Shown here piece by piece: positions 48,338 to 60,774 of a stretch of DNA of 64,000 bases. The stretch comes from Devosia sp. A8/3-2 (GTDB taxonomy: Bacteria; Pseudomonadota; Alphaproteobacteria; Rhizobiales; Devosiaceae), in NCBI GenBank assembly GCA_025452255.1, contig CP104974.1:2396156-2460155 (forward strand), read 5' to 3'. The position numbers and the translations under genes were made by a program. A model generated the notes under the pieces. The model had not been told where the DNA came from. It did no database searches and worked only from the letters and a program-made list of their open reading frames with translations. Numbering within the stretch: the stretch's first letter is position 1; each line of letters starts with the position of its first letter.

Positions 48338-49489
48338 GCGGCTTCCTGTTCTGGCTGCGAGCTGCCGCCAAGCTGTTGCAGCCGCTCAACCAATTGGCGG
48401 CAATCGGCGTCGTGAAAGGAGAAATTGGCCGGGTCCTGCTCCAGCACGGCCGAAGCCAACGCCTGCAGCCGGGTTGTGTCGAGTTCTGCCCAGCGCGCTG
48501 GCCAGCGTGCCTGCTTCGATATCGGGCACTGTGATGCCGATACCCAATCGTTGGGTGAAGGCCGAAGTTTCGGTGCCCGCGAGTGTCACCGGGATGGCGC
48601 CGTGGAAACTGCCCTCGTAAATGCGGTTGGGCAGCAGCCATTGCGAATTCTTGCCGGCCTCGAAAAAATCGATGGCCCGGGCCAGTGCACATCTGAATAG
48701 ATCGATGCCAGATCGTCGGGATTGCGATATTCGCCGTCAGAACCGCAGATAGGGCTCGGCCTCGACGAAGCCATGGAAGTCCTCGAATTCACTGAGCGCC
48801 GGACGGCCGCGCAGGATCACCTGCACGCGCCCGCTCATTGCCCGGGAGAAGGTCGCCAGCGCATTGAGCGAGCGGCGACAGCGCAGCGCGCCGAACCAGC
48901 CGATCTTGATCACGCCGGTATCGGGCAATCCCAGTGCCGGATTGCTACCGCGTTCGGTGCTGTGCGGCACCTTGTTTTCCACCAGCAGTGCGGGCAGGGG
49001 GCCCAATCCGCCAAGATGGTTGGAAATGAAGGCGGGCGAGCTGGTCATCAGCAGGGATGCCGGCTGCGCCCAGCGCCGTTCTGCGCCTCGCATGGCTCGG
49101 CCGATCAGGTCGGTGCGCAGCAGCAGACGGTGAATATCGAGGCATTCGTAGACGATGGGGATAGTACCGCCCCAATGGGCCTGCAAGCGCCCGGCTAGCG
49201 GCAGCATTTCGAGATTACGCGCGATGATAACGTCGGGTGGCGGCAAATGCCCCAGCCGCCGCACCACCGACATGGCCGCGCCCACCACTGCCATAATGCG
49301 CTGGGCAAATCGCGCATCGAAGGTTTCACCCAACTCGATGGCGTGGGTGACCGGCAGATCGGGCATGGCGACGCCGGCACGGCGGAAGCCGGCGGCGGCG
49401 ATTTCCGCCCCGCCCGTCTTAAGCATACCAATACGGCGGCCGACCGCCGGGTCAGCCGAGTTGGGAACCGTGTAAAGAACCCTCAGCAA
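48334..49489 (-). CDS. exoL: Glycosyltransferase (ExoL-like)
   Basis: About 385 residues recovered from four frames (breaks near 48735, 48685, 48605 and 48490). The N-terminal half reads RVLYTVPNSADPAVGRRIGML, DVIIARNLEMLPLAGRL and VYECLDIHRLLL. The second half has IGWFGALRCRRSLNALATF, NSQWLLPNRIYEGSFHGAIPVTLAGTETSAF, consistent with a GT-B enzyme of the ExoL type. The likely start is TTG 49489 with GGAG nine bases upstream. It is first in the L-A-M-P unit. The number of breaks makes this the least certain sequence of the cluster. Confidence 0.72.
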
Positions 49490-49972
49490 CGTTGCGTCTC
49501 CTGCCTGCCGGCCCGCCGCGATCCGGGAATGGATCGCGATTCCGGCTCTCGCTGGCGCTGGGTTTCGCATTTGAGGCGGCCTAGGCCTCGTAGCGCTCCA
49601 TGCACCGAGTCAGTTTTATCAACTTGCGCTCATTCAAGGCTGCTGCCCGCGACGGATCGCGAGCGGTCATCACTTCTGTGACTCGGTTTACGGCGAAGGG
49701 CACGACGCGCCCTCCGGGGCCACCCAAGGGCGGCGGTCGAAGCAGTGGCGCTAGTTAACGCGGGCGTGATGGAAGGGGTCAATACGAGCAGCCGGGGAAC
49801 AGGTCTGCGGTCAGCGCATGCGTCCGGCATTCTCTGTGGCTGTCAATAAAATGAAATATTACAAGGATTTGCCGAGCAAAGCTGCGGCTTTGATTCCGAA
49901 CAGGGCTTGCGGAAAACAAATCGGCCCGCGCCTTGACGGTGCAGGCCGTGCCACGAAAAAGCCTCGGATGGA
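49490..49972. other. Gene-free stretch upstream of exo unit
   Basis: About 480 bases between hupE (read leftwards) and the exoL-exoA-exoM-exoP unit. This must hold the promoter of that unit. No palindrome, tRNA or plausible gene was identified. Confidence 0.4.
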
Positions 49973-50566
49973 TCAGAGCCAGCCGGCCGAGATTCCAACG
50001 CCGCCAACAGCGAATGCGCCGCCCGCGATCTGTGCTGCGAGCTTGCCATGCCGGCCGATCAGGCGGGCAATACCGAAGGCTGCGGCGATACCGGCGAGGT
50101 GGAGCAGGGCGGTCGATATTGCAAACCCGGCTGCATAGGCGATGCCGCTCAGATCCGCCGGCATTTCGGCGCCATGGGCATGGCCGTGGAACACAGCAAA
50201 TACGCCGACCATCGCCATGGCGGCTGCCGCCGGCATCGGCCGGCCCCGAGCCGCTGCCGCGCTGATCACCACGCTCGACAGCGCAATGCCCAGCTCAACG
50301 AAGGGCATGTCGATCTGCGCAGCACCCAGGATGAAACCTACAATCATCATGCCCACAAAGGCGAGCGGCACCAGCCACAGCGCGCGGCCGCCCAGCACAT
50401 AGGCAAAGACGCCGACTGCTACCATTGCCAGAATATGATCGAGCCCGCCGATCGGGTGCTCAAAACCATGGAAGAACCCGGCCGTGTGCCCGATTCCGGT
50501 ATGGGCAAAGGCGAGGGAGGGGCTGAGGACCAGAATGGCCGGGGCAATAATAAGACGCATCGTCAT
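49973..50566 (-). CDS. hupE: HupE/UreJ family metal transporter-like protein
   Basis: 197 residues. A signal-like N-terminal helix ending LAFAHTG is followed by six hydrophobic helices. The family motif HPIGGLDH (residues 37-44) and the late FHGHAHG are the metal-binding histidine clusters of HupE/UreJ proteins, which import nickel or cobalt. No hydrogenase or urease genes are seen here, so its role is probably general metal uptake. A second in-frame ATG lies six bases inside. The frame is intact. Confidence 0.88.
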   Translation of the reverse strand: MTMRLIIAPAILVLSPSLAFAHTGIGHTAGFFHGFEHPIGGLDHILAMVAVGVFAYVLGGRALWLVPLAFVGMMIVGFILGAAQIDMPFVELGIALSSVVISAAAARGRPMPAAAAMAMVGVFAVFHGHAHGAEMPADLSGIAYAAGFAISTALLHLAGIAAAFGIARLIGRHGKLAAQIAGGAFAVGGVGISAGWL

Positions 50567-50706
50567 CCTTCCGGGGACGTCGCCCCTTGAGTGATCGTTT
50601 CCGCCTGAGGCGCTTCCTGTAGCTCATGAGGGTATTTATTGCTGTGCGCTCGCGTTTGTAAACGGATTCGAGATAACACCGGGCCACCGCAGAAGAGGCA
50701 AAAACA

Positions 50707-51097
50707 ATGTTGCTGATGATTTTCCCGGTGCTGGCCCTGTTGGTCGTGGCTGTACAATTGCCCGGCAGCTACCTCACCAAGCAGGTAGGCGTGGCGGCGC
50801 AGATCGGACCGCGCGACAATCTGCCCGAGCCGACGCAGGAACTGGCCCGTTCCCGCCGGGCCCCGGCAAACCTGCAGGAAACGCTGCCGATTTTTCTGAC
50901 GCTGGCTGTGCTGTCGATTGTCCACAATGAGCAAAGCTGGGTCTCGCTGGCCGGCGCGGGGCTCTATTTTCTGGCGCGCGGCTCACCTTTATTGCTACAT
51001 GAAAGGCCTGTCGCCACGGCGTTCCCTGTGTTTTCTGGCTGGCCTGCTTGGCTGCGCGATCATGGCTGTGCCGCTGGTTCCACACATCTGGTCATGA
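50707..51097 (+). CDS. MAPEG family membrane protein
   Basis: About 130 residues with four hydrophobic segments. The family core is RRAPANLQETLPIFLTLAVL, and after a frame change near 50985 the sequence HLYCYMKGLSPWRSLCFLAG gives the typical C-terminal half. MAPEG proteins include glutathione-dependent enzymes, but bacterial members of this branch are uncharacterised. The start ATG 50707 is divergent from hupE. Two bases appear lost (or one gained) at ARVAHLY. Confidence 0.8.
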
Positions 51098-51156
51098 ACC
51101 TTCTTCAGGTACTTGCGCGAAGCGATCTTTGCCATTAGACACTGCCGCACGCCTAC

Positions 51157-51232
51157 AGGGGTTTAGCTCAGTTGGTAGAGCATCGGTCTCCAAAACCGAG
51201 GGTCGTGGGTTCGAGTCCCCCAGCCCCTGCCA
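51157..51232 (+). tRNA. tRNA-Trp (anticodon CCA)
   Basis: 76-base tRNA. Acceptor AGGGGTT pairs with AGCCCCT, the D-arm is AGCTCAGTTGGTAGAGC, the anticodon loop is TCTCCAAAA region giving CCA, the T-loop is TTCGAGT and CCA is encoded. tRNA-Trp just upstream of secE-nusG is a widespread alphaproteobacterial arrangement. Confidence 0.97.
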
Positions 51233-51260
51233 GTGTAATCATTGATTTAGAACTATTTTT

Positions 51261-51289
51261 CGCCCGGTACCCCGCCAGCCGGGCGTTTT
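51261..51289 (+). terminator. Terminator after tRNA-Trp
   Basis: Stem CGCCCGG/CCGGGCG with an eleven-base loop followed by TTTT, 28 bases after the tRNA. This is a plausible intrinsic terminator separating the tRNA from cspA. Confidence 0.65.
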
Positions 51290-51303
51290 GCTCGTGCGGC
51301 TAT

Positions 51304-51332
51304 TTGACTCAAGGCCAATAATTTGCGATTTA
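51304..51332 (+). promoter_or_regulatory. Candidate promoter of the cold-shock gene
   Basis: TTGACT at 51304-51309 and GATTTA at 51327-51332 with a 17-base spacer fit a housekeeping promoter with a weak -10 element. It would give a 5' leader of about 70 bases before the cspA ATG. Confidence 0.45.
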
Positions 51333-51335
51333 TGG

Positions 51336-51361
51336 TTCCCCTAAGCATGTTGCTTGGGGAA
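51336..51361 (+). promoter_or_regulatory. Hairpin in the cspA 5' leader
   Basis: TTCCCC-T-AAGC and GCTT-GGGGAA form a ten-pair stem with one bulged T and a short loop, about 50 bases upstream of the start codon and just after the predicted transcription start. Cold-shock mRNAs often have structured leaders; function here is inferred. Confidence 0.4.
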
Positions 51362-51412
51362 ACTCCGCCTGGACGCATATGCGGATGGGCCTTAAATGGC
51401 AGAACGACACAC

Positions 51413-51622
51413 ATGGCCACTACTGGCACCGTAAAATTCTTCAACACCACCAAGGGCTTCGGCTTCATTTCGCCCGAAAATGGCGAAAAGGACGCTTTTG
51501 TCCACATCTCCGCTGTGCAGAAGTCGGGCCTGCAGGGCCTGTATGAGGGCGACAAGGTGACGTACGAGCTCGGGACCGGCCGTGATGGCAAGGTTTCGGC
51601 CACGAACCTGACGCTGCTCTAA
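51413..51622 (+). CDS. cspA: Cold-shock protein, CspA family
   Basis: 69-residue single OB-fold RNA chaperone. TGTVKFFNTTKGFGFISP contains RNP1 (KGFGFI) and DAFVHI is RNP2. It binds single-stranded RNA and DNA and melts structures at low temperature. Start ATG 51413 is correct for the family; the open frame upstream is leader. It is flanked by its own promoter and a strong terminator, so it is monocistronic, inserted between tRNA-Trp and secE. The frame is intact. Confidence 0.95.
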   Translation: MATTGTVKFFNTTKGFGFISPENGEKDAFVHISAVQKSGLQGLYEGDKVTYELGTGRDGKVSATNLTLL

Positions 51623-51671
51623 GCGAATTCAAGGATCGCGGCCGCCACTGGCGGTCGCAACCGATCAGGAG

Positions 51672-51704
51672 CCACCGGCGCGTTCATCGCCCGGTGGTTT
51701 TTTG
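51672..51704 (+). terminator. Intrinsic terminator of cspA
   Basis: CCACCGG and CCGGTGG form a seven-base stem with a 12-base inner loop, followed directly by TTTTTTG. It lies 50 bases past the cspA stop. This is the clearest intrinsic terminator in the window. Confidence 0.85.
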
Positions 51705-51758
51705 TTTTGGTGGGGTGCAATCTGCTCACGAAATGCAGGGTGACCGCTTCGGTCCAGT

Positions 51759-51852
51759 AGACCTCATCCTGAGCCTGTCGAGGGACGAGGTCGTGGCGAC
51801 CAAGCCTCCACTCGCCCGACCTAGTGGTTCGACAAGCTCACCATGAGGTCTA
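51759..51852. repeat. Intergenic palindromes, family B copies 2 and 3
   Basis: A direct copy (51759-51800) carries the core CCTGAGCCTGTCGA with arms GACCTC/GAGGTC-like, and an inverted copy (51824-51852) has TTCGACAAGCTC then ATGAGGTC. Together they could fold into a larger stem. The first copy of the family is at 29952-29983. Confidence 0.65.
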
Positions 51853-51863
51853 ACAAGTATCGC

Positions 51864-51906
51864 CACCAACCACGGTGTCATCCCCTGCAAGCGGGGACCT
51901 CCGTTT
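51864..51906. repeat. Half copy of intergenic palindrome family A
   Basis: It carries one arm of the element at 24790 and 36913: CACCAACCACGGTGTCATCC, then TGCAAGCGGGGACCTCCG. The second arm is missing, since the sequence continues into unrelated bases, so this copy is truncated or decayed. Confidence 0.7.
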
Positions 51907-51989
51907 CGGAATGCCGGGAAGTGTGCGGGGCACATGGTTGCGCCCGGTGCCGATAAGGGGATGCGCGAACGGTACATCCGAGCAGGCAC

Positions 51990-52284
51990 CTAGTTCGGAA
52001 GCCCCGGATTCGGCTGAAACACCGGCGGCGTAAACTTCGGCAGGCTGTCCAGCCGCTGCTGCAATTGCATGTCGTGGAGAGTGTTCTGCATGCTTTTAAG
52101 CTGGATATCGTAGTTCTGCTGTTGGCCGGTCTGGCGCGCTTCATCCTGCAGGCAGAGAATGCGCTGCTGGTTGGCCACGATCGCTTCCGGCGTCGAGCCG
52201 GGCACGCGGCTGGGGCAGGCGGCTCTGGGCCGAGCCGGTCGAGATGATGATAATGCCGGTCGCCGGGGCGATGGATTTGAACAT
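51990..52284 (-). CDS. Small secreted hypothetical protein
   Basis: About 97 residues. ATG 52284 follows AGGAGGA, then a short signal-like segment (PATGIIIISTGSAQS). After a frame change near 52203, the mature part has PGSTPEAIVANQQRILCLQ, a Gln-rich helix (QNTLHDMQLQQRLD) and a proline-rich end (PPVFQPNPGLPN). The helix with Gln and Leu suggests coiled-coil pairing. No family is recognised. It precedes the repeats on the same strand. Confidence 0.5.
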
Positions 52285-52351
52285 GCCGTCCTCCTGTCCT
52301 TATAGATGGAGGCACTGGCACCTATTCACAAGTCACGCTTAGGACAAATGC

Positions 52352-52633
52352 CTATTCGGCAGCCATGGGCAGCTTGTCGGTGTGGCGGGCCTTGAGGCGA
52401 TTGAGCTGGTGGGCGGCGTGAGCGAGCAGGGCGGTGCGCACTTCAGCCGAGGAGACGGACCCCACATCCGCCCGCACCTTGAGATCCGGGTGATAGGTCG
52501 TGTCATTGCCCATGAAGCGCTCGTGAATGGTAACGCGCACGACACCGGTTACCCGGCCGGAAATCGTCTTGTGCGGGCCGTAATAGCGGACCTCGCAGGC
52601 TTTGACCTCGAATAACGCATTACCATATGCCAT
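52352..52633 (-). CDS. Hypothetical protein, 93 residues
   Basis: Unrecognised. It begins AYGNALFEVKACEVRYYGP, with alternating beta-like segments (RVTGVVRVTIHERF, HPDLKVRADVG) and a C-terminal helix (EVRTALLAHAAHQLNRLKARH). The start ATG 52631-52633 was chosen because GGGAGG lies eight bases upstream; an upstream ATG at 52756 would add a hydrophobic, signal-like region and cannot be excluded. It is divergent from secE. The frame is intact. Confidence 0.5.
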   Translation of the reverse strand: MAYGNALFEVKACEVRYYGPHKTISGRVTGVVRVTIHERFMGNDTTYHPDLKVRADVGSVSSAEVRTALLAHAAHQLNRLKARHTDKLPMAAE

Positions 52634-52889
52634 GGTGCCAGCCTCCCGCTGCCACTTTTTGGTCGCAATTGGATCAAATGCCATTGCAAGGGCGCATGCA
52701 AGAACAAACCACAGGGTTTTTACACTTGTCGTTAATGACAGGGATCTCGGCGTCATGAAGCCCCGGTCCAGAATCTTGCCCCGGCCTGTTGCAATCGCTG
52801 CCCAGATTGAATAGATACCCGCATTCCAGCCGTGCAGGATTCCTGCGCGGCCTTTGGTTTTGCACCAAAACACCAGAGTAGATTCGCCT

Positions 52890-53082
52890 ATGGCCCGACC
52901 GAACCCAATCCAGTTTCTGCAGCAAGTGCGGCAGGAAACATCCAAGGTTACTGGCTCGGCCGGAACGAAGTCCTGATCTCGACGATCATGGTGCTCGTGC
53001 TGGTGACGGCGGCGAGCCTGTTCTTCCTGCTGGCCGACCGGGTTATTTCTGGGGCGTGGGCCTGATGCTTTCGATCCGCTGA
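52890..53082 (+). CDS. secE: Preprotein translocase subunit SecE
   Basis: Small essential membrane subunit of the SecYEG channel, about 65 residues with one C-terminal transmembrane helix. NPIQFLQQVRQETSKVTW is the family amphipathic helix and TW hinge; the helix ISTIMVLVLVTAASLFFLL follows, ending WGVGLMLSIR. Two T bases appear lost, near 52952 (VTW) and near 53056 (VIFWGVG). Both are in T-runs. Start ATG 52890. It is followed 38 bases later by nusG, the standard order. Confidence 0.92.
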
Positions 53083-53120
53083 GCGGATCACGAACACAAG
53101 ACTAGGAGCGGCGACGCGGC

Positions 53121-53651
53121 ATGGCCAAGCGCTGGTACATCGTTCAGGCTTACAGCAATTTCGAGCGCAAGGTGGCGGAGGACATTCGCCAGAAGGTTGC
53201 GCAGAAAAAGCTCGAGCATTTGTTTGAAGACGTGATTGTTCCGACCGAAAAGGTCGTCGAGATCCGTCGCGGCCGCAAGGTCGATGCCGAACGCAAATTC
53301 TTCCCGGGTTATGTCCTGGTCAAGATGGATATGACCGACGAGGCGTTCCATCTGATCAAGAATACGCCCAAGGTTACCGGTTTCCTCGGTTCGGACAACA
53401 AGCCGATGCCGATCTCGGAGAAGGAAGCCATGTCCATCCTGCAGCAGGTGCAGGAAGGCGTGGAGCATCCCAAGCCCTCCGTCAGCTTCGAAGTGGGCGA
53501 GAATGTCCGCGTGTCGGACGGTCCCTTCGCCAGCTTCAATGGCGTGGTGGAAGAGGTCGACGAGGAGCGCGCCCGCCTCAAGGTGGAAGTGTCGATTTTC
53601 GGGCGTCCTACTCCGGTGGAGCTCGAATATGGTCAGGTCGAGAAGGTCTGA
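53121..53651 (+). CDS. nusG: Transcription termination/antitermination protein NusG
   Basis: 176 residues with an intact frame. The NGN domain starts KRWYIVQAYSNFERKVAEDI and contains FFPGYVLVKMDM and the PKVTGFLG segment; the KOW domain has FEVGENVRVSDGPFASFNGVVEEVD. It binds RNA polymerase and links it to Rho or the ribosome. ATG 53121 follows AGGAGCGGCGACGCGGC. It forms the secE-nusG unit upstream of the rplKA genes. Confidence 0.97.
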   Translation: MAKRWYIVQAYSNFERKVAEDIRQKVAQKKLEHLFEDVIVPTEKVVEIRRGRKVDAERKFFPGYVLVKMDMTDEAFHLIKNTPKVTGFLGSDNKPMPISEKEAMSILQQVQEGVEHPKPSVSFEVGENVRVSDGPFASFNGVVEEVDEERARLKVEVSIFGRPTPVELEYGQVEKV

Positions 53652-53739
53652 CCAAAACGCGAAGCCTTGGCTTCGTGAAGGACTGTGGAAGAGGATGGCG
53701 CACTGCCAGCGCCAGTTACACCTCAGACCACGGTGTCTA

Positions 53740-53759
53740 GCCAGCTTTAACTAGCTGGC
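53740..53759 (+). promoter_or_regulatory. Hairpin in the nusG-rplK leader
   Basis: GCCAGCT and AGCTGGC pair perfectly around the six-base loop TTAACT, 37 bases before the rplK start. No T-run follows, so it is not a terminator. Leaders of rplK-rplA mRNAs carry the L1 binding site in other bacteria; this hairpin is a candidate by position only. Confidence 0.35.
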
Positions 53760-53796
53760 GCCTAAGGCCGATTGTGGCCACTGATAGGAGACGAAA

Positions 53797-54225
53797 TTGG
53801 CAAAGAAAATCGTTGGCTACGTAAAGCTGCAGGTGCCCGCGGGCTCCGCAACGCCTTCCCTGCCGATTGGCCCCGCACTGGGTCAGCGCGGTCTGAACAT
53901 CATGGAATTCTGCAAGGCGTTCAATGCCGCCACGCAGGAAATGGAAAAGGGTTCGCCCATTCCAGTCGTGATCACCGCCTATGCCGACAAGAGCTTCACT
54001 TTCGAGATGAAGCAGCCGCCGGTGACCTACTTCATCAAGAAGGCCGTGAACCTGAAGTCGGGCTCCAAGCTCCCCGGCAAGGAATCGGCCGGTACCATCA
54101 CGACGGCTCAGCTGCGTGATATCGCCGAAAAGAAGATGAAGGATCTCAACGCCGACAATATCGACGCTGCTGTGTCGATGATCGCCGGCTCTGCCCGTTC
54201 CATGGGCATTCAGGTCGAGGGCTGA
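53797..54225 (+). CDS. rplK: 50S ribosomal protein L11
   Basis: 142 residues with an intact frame. [40 protein letters not shown] is the proline-rich N-terminal domain (given in part: [19 protein letters not shown]); the C-terminal rRNA-binding domain ends [20 protein letters not shown]. It binds the GTPase-associated centre of 23S rRNA and is needed for RelA activation. The start is TTG 53797 with TAGGAG upstream, unusual for a ribosomal protein gene. Three bases separate it from rplA. Confidence 0.97.
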   Translation: MAKKIVGYVKLQVPAGSATPSLPIGPALGQRGLNIMEFCKAFNAATQEMEKGSPIPVVITAYADKSFTFEMKQPPVTYFIKKAVNLKSGSKLPGKESAGTITTAQLRDIAEKKMKDLNADNIDAAVSMIAGSARSMGIQVEG

Positions 54226-54228
54226 TAG

Positions 54229-54921
54229 ATGGCACACGTCGGTAAGAAGATCACCAAGGCCCGTGAGGGCATCGACCGCAACAAGCTGTACAAGCTTGAT
54301 GAAGCGGTGAAGATGGTCAAGGCTCGCGCCTCGGCCAAGTTCGACGAAACCATCGAAATCGCCATCAATCTCGGCGTCGATCCGCGTCACGCCGACCAGA
54401 TGGTCCGTGGCGTGGTGAGCCTGCCCAACGGCACCGGCAAGACCGTGCGCGTGGCTGTGTTCGCCAAGGATGCCAAGGCAGACGAAGCCCGCAAGGCCGG
54501 TGCTGATATTGTTGGCGCCGAAGACCTGATGGAACAGATCCGGGCTGGCAAGATCGATTTCGATCGCTGCATTGCCACCCCGGACATGATGCCGCTGGTC
54601 GGTCGCTCGGGTAAGATTCTCGGCCCGCGCAACCTGATGCCAAACCCCAAGGTTGGCACGGTTACGCCCGACGTCGCTGGTGCCGTCAAGGCTGCCAAGG
54701 GCGGCGCTGTCGAGTATCGCGTCGAGAAGGCCGGTATCCTGCATGCTGGTGTTGGCAAGGTGTCGTTCTCGGACGAAGCCCTGCTGCAGAACATCAAGGC
54801 GTTCACCGACGCCGTGCAGAAGTCCAAGCCCGCTGGCGCCAAGGGCACCTATGTGAAGCGCGTTGCCGTGTCTTCGACCATGGGTCCGGGCGTTCACGTC
54901 GAGCCGGCTTCGGCTCTCTAA
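54229..54921 (+). CDS. rplA: 50S ribosomal protein L1
   Basis: 230 residues with an intact frame. [28 protein letters not shown] opens the rRNA-binding domain (key part [14 protein letters not shown]), and [22 protein letters not shown] is the family signature. The second domain holds [18 protein letters not shown]1 sits at the ribosome's mobile stalk and, in other bacteria, represses the rplKA mRNA. The start ATG follows the rplK stop by three bases. Confidence 0.97.
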   Translation: MAHVGKKITKAREGIDRNKLYKLDEAVKMVKARASAKFDETIEIAINLGVDPRHADQMVRGVVSLPNGTGKTVRVAVFAKDAKADEARKAGADIVGAEDLMEQIRAGKIDFDRCIATPDMMPLVGRSGKILGPRNLMPNPKVGTVTPDVAGAVKAAKGGAVEYRVEKAGILHAGVGKVSFSDEALLQNIKAFTDAVQKSKPAGAKGTYVKRVAVSSTMGPGVHVEPASAL

Positions 54922-55232
54922 GAATTTCGGGCGGCTGCAAGCTGCCTGGATTGCTTCCCGCAAGGGAAGCATAAAGTCCTGTCCGAGACTGCCGGTGCTG
55001 AACAATCTGGTTCAGCTTAATGTCCACCGACGCCAGCATAGATGGGGTGAAGACCACAATTTTCCTGCTCCAAGGGGCAGGGTGATCGTGGTTCGAACCG
55101 GGCCAGTTGCCCTTTGGGCAGCACGGTTGACAGGCATGTAACCGTTGCTCCTCTGCTCCTGTTGGAGGCCAGAGGGCAGCAATTGGCAATGGCCCGGCAT
55201 CCCTTTTGCCGGGCTTTATGTGGAGACTAGCA
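54922..55232 (+). promoter_or_regulatory. rplA-rplJ intergenic region with probable L10 leader
   Basis: 311 bases separate rplA from rplJ. Several hairpins are visible, such as GGCTGCAAGCTGCC near 54933, GCTTCCCGCAAGGGAAGC near 54953 and GCCCGGCATCCCTTTTGCCGGGC near 55194, the last being a strong stem just before the gene. The segment GTCCGAGACTGCCGGTG near 54981 looks conserved among alphaproteobacterial L10 leaders as I recall them. L10(L12)4 binds such leaders to repress translation. A promoter for rplJL may also lie here. Confidence 0.65.
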
Positions 55233-55753
55233 GTGGAAAGAGCGGAAAAGCGTGAGCTTGTCGCGTCGCTTCAGTCAGCCCTCTCGGGCGCTGGGTCGAT
55301 CGTACTCGCGCAAAATGCCGGTCTGACCGTGGCCAATCTGGAAACGCTTCGCCGTGAGGTGAAGGGTGCCGGTGGCTACGTGAAGGTCGCAAAGAACCGT
55401 CTTGCCAAGCTTGCTCTTAAAGACACCGACCACGCTGATATTTCGGGCCTGTTTACCGGCCCGATCGTCATCGCCTATGCGGAAGACCCCATGACTGCGC
55501 CAAAGCTGGCGCAGAAATTCGCTGAAAAGAACGCCAAATATGTCGTTCTTGGTGGCGTTATGGGCAAGACCGCGCTTGACGCAGAATAACGTCAAGGCGC
55601 TGGCGACCATGCCGTCGCTCAACGAACTGCGCGCAACGCTCGCCGGGATGCTCAAGCAGCCCGCAACGCGTATCGCGTCGGTTATAGTGGCGCCGGCTGG
55701 TGGTATTGCGCGTGTTGGCCGCTCACGCGGAAAAGAGCAACGAAGCAGCGTAA
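55233..55753 (+). CDS. rplJ: 50S ribosomal protein L10
   Basis: About 172 residues after correction. [21 protein letters not shown] begins at GTG 55233 with GGAG upstream; the middle has [20 protein letters not shown], the rRNA-binding region. The C-terminal helix that holds L7/L12 includes [20 protein letters not shown]. Breaks: an inserted T near 55583 (DAENVKALAT) and a shift near 55708 (GGIAR to [11 protein letters not shown]). Such damage in an essential gene supports the error explanation. It is 61 bases from rplL. Confidence 0.95.
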
Positions 55754-55814
55754 CCCCATGGTCCCCTTCTGGGGACCGGTTTGAACTGAACACCTGAAAA
55801 GAGAGATTTATCAA

Positions 55815-56189
55815 ATGGCCGATCTCGCCAAACTCGTAGACGACCTTTCTGCCCTGACCGTTCTGGAAGCTTCCGAACTGTCCAAGCTCCTCGAAGAAAA
55901 GTGGGGCGTTTCCGCCGCTGCTCCCGTTGCTGTCGCCGCTGCTGGCGGTGCTGCTCCGGCCGCTGCTGCTGAAGAAAAGACTGAATTTGACGTGATCCTC
56001 GCCTCCTTCGGCGAAAACAAGATCAACGTCATCAAGGAAGTCCGTGCGATCACCGGTCTGGGCACAGGCGAAGCCAAGGCACTGGTCGAAGCTGCTCCCA
56101 AGGCAATCAAGGAAGGCGCTTCGAAGGCCGAAGCTGCCGACATCAAGACCAAGCTGGAAGCTGCCGGCGCCAAGGTCGAACTCAAGTAA
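55815..56189 (+). CDS. rplL: 50S ribosomal protein L7/L12
   Basis: 124 residues with an intact frame. The N-terminal dimerisation helix is [27 protein letters not shown] (core [17 protein letters not shown]), then an alanine-rich flexible hinge, then the factor-binding domain [20 protein letters not shown] and [20 protein letters not shown]. It recruits elongation factors. Start ATG follows AAAAGAGAGATT. It is translated with rplJ and followed by a 400-base gap before rpoB. Confidence 0.98.
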   Translation: MADLAKLVDDLSALTVLEASELSKLLEEKWGVSAAAPVAVAAAGGAAPAAAAEEKTEFDVILASFGENKINVIKEVRAITGLGTGEAKALVEAAPKAIKEGASKAEAADIKTKLEAAGAKVELK

Positions 56190-56596
56190 GTTCGTCTCGA
56201 CCCCTTGAAATTTGCGAAATGGCGCGCTATGTGCCATTTCGCATCCTCGTTTTAACGAGACGATTCGCCGGACCGGTTGGATAGGTCCCCGGCGGCAATT
56301 AGCGGAATATATGACGATTTCGATGTCTGAGGCACGCTGACGTCCACGGAACCTCATGGTTGTTGACCATGGGGTATTTGGCGTTTCTGGCCCTCCTTCC
56401 CTTGGCTGGGGAAGGTCAATAGGCATCGCTGAGCCAAGTATCTGCCTAGCAAGGCATATATCCCGAGACCCGACGGCTGATAGTCGGATTTTTGGATATC
56501 TGCCTCCGAGACAATCGCACTGCAGCGTTTCTGGAAGGGTGTCCCCCGCTTTTCCGGCAGGCGCGGCACATAAAAAGCGCACAAACAGGAGCTTTC
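56190..56596 (+). promoter_or_regulatory. rplL-rpoB intergenic region with hairpin
   Basis: 407 bases without a gene. A perfect ten-base stem, GCGAAATGGC with GCCATTTCGC (56214-56242), starts 24 bases after rplL, followed by a smaller hairpin at CTCGTTTTAACGAG. In enterobacteria this interval holds an attenuator and an RNase III processing site that set the ribosomal protein to polymerase ratio; the same role is inferred here from position and structure. Confidence 0.55.
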
Positions 56597-60742
<4,146 letters not shown>

Positions 60743-60774
60743 TCCGGCACTTCCTACCCCCATTCACTTCCTGA

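Noticed and set aside
50567..50706. Possible cobalamin or guanidine riboswitch upstream of hupE
   Set aside because: A GGGG/CCCC hairpin is present close to the start, but neither the cobalamin B12-box nor paired ACGR loops could be found in the 140-base interval.
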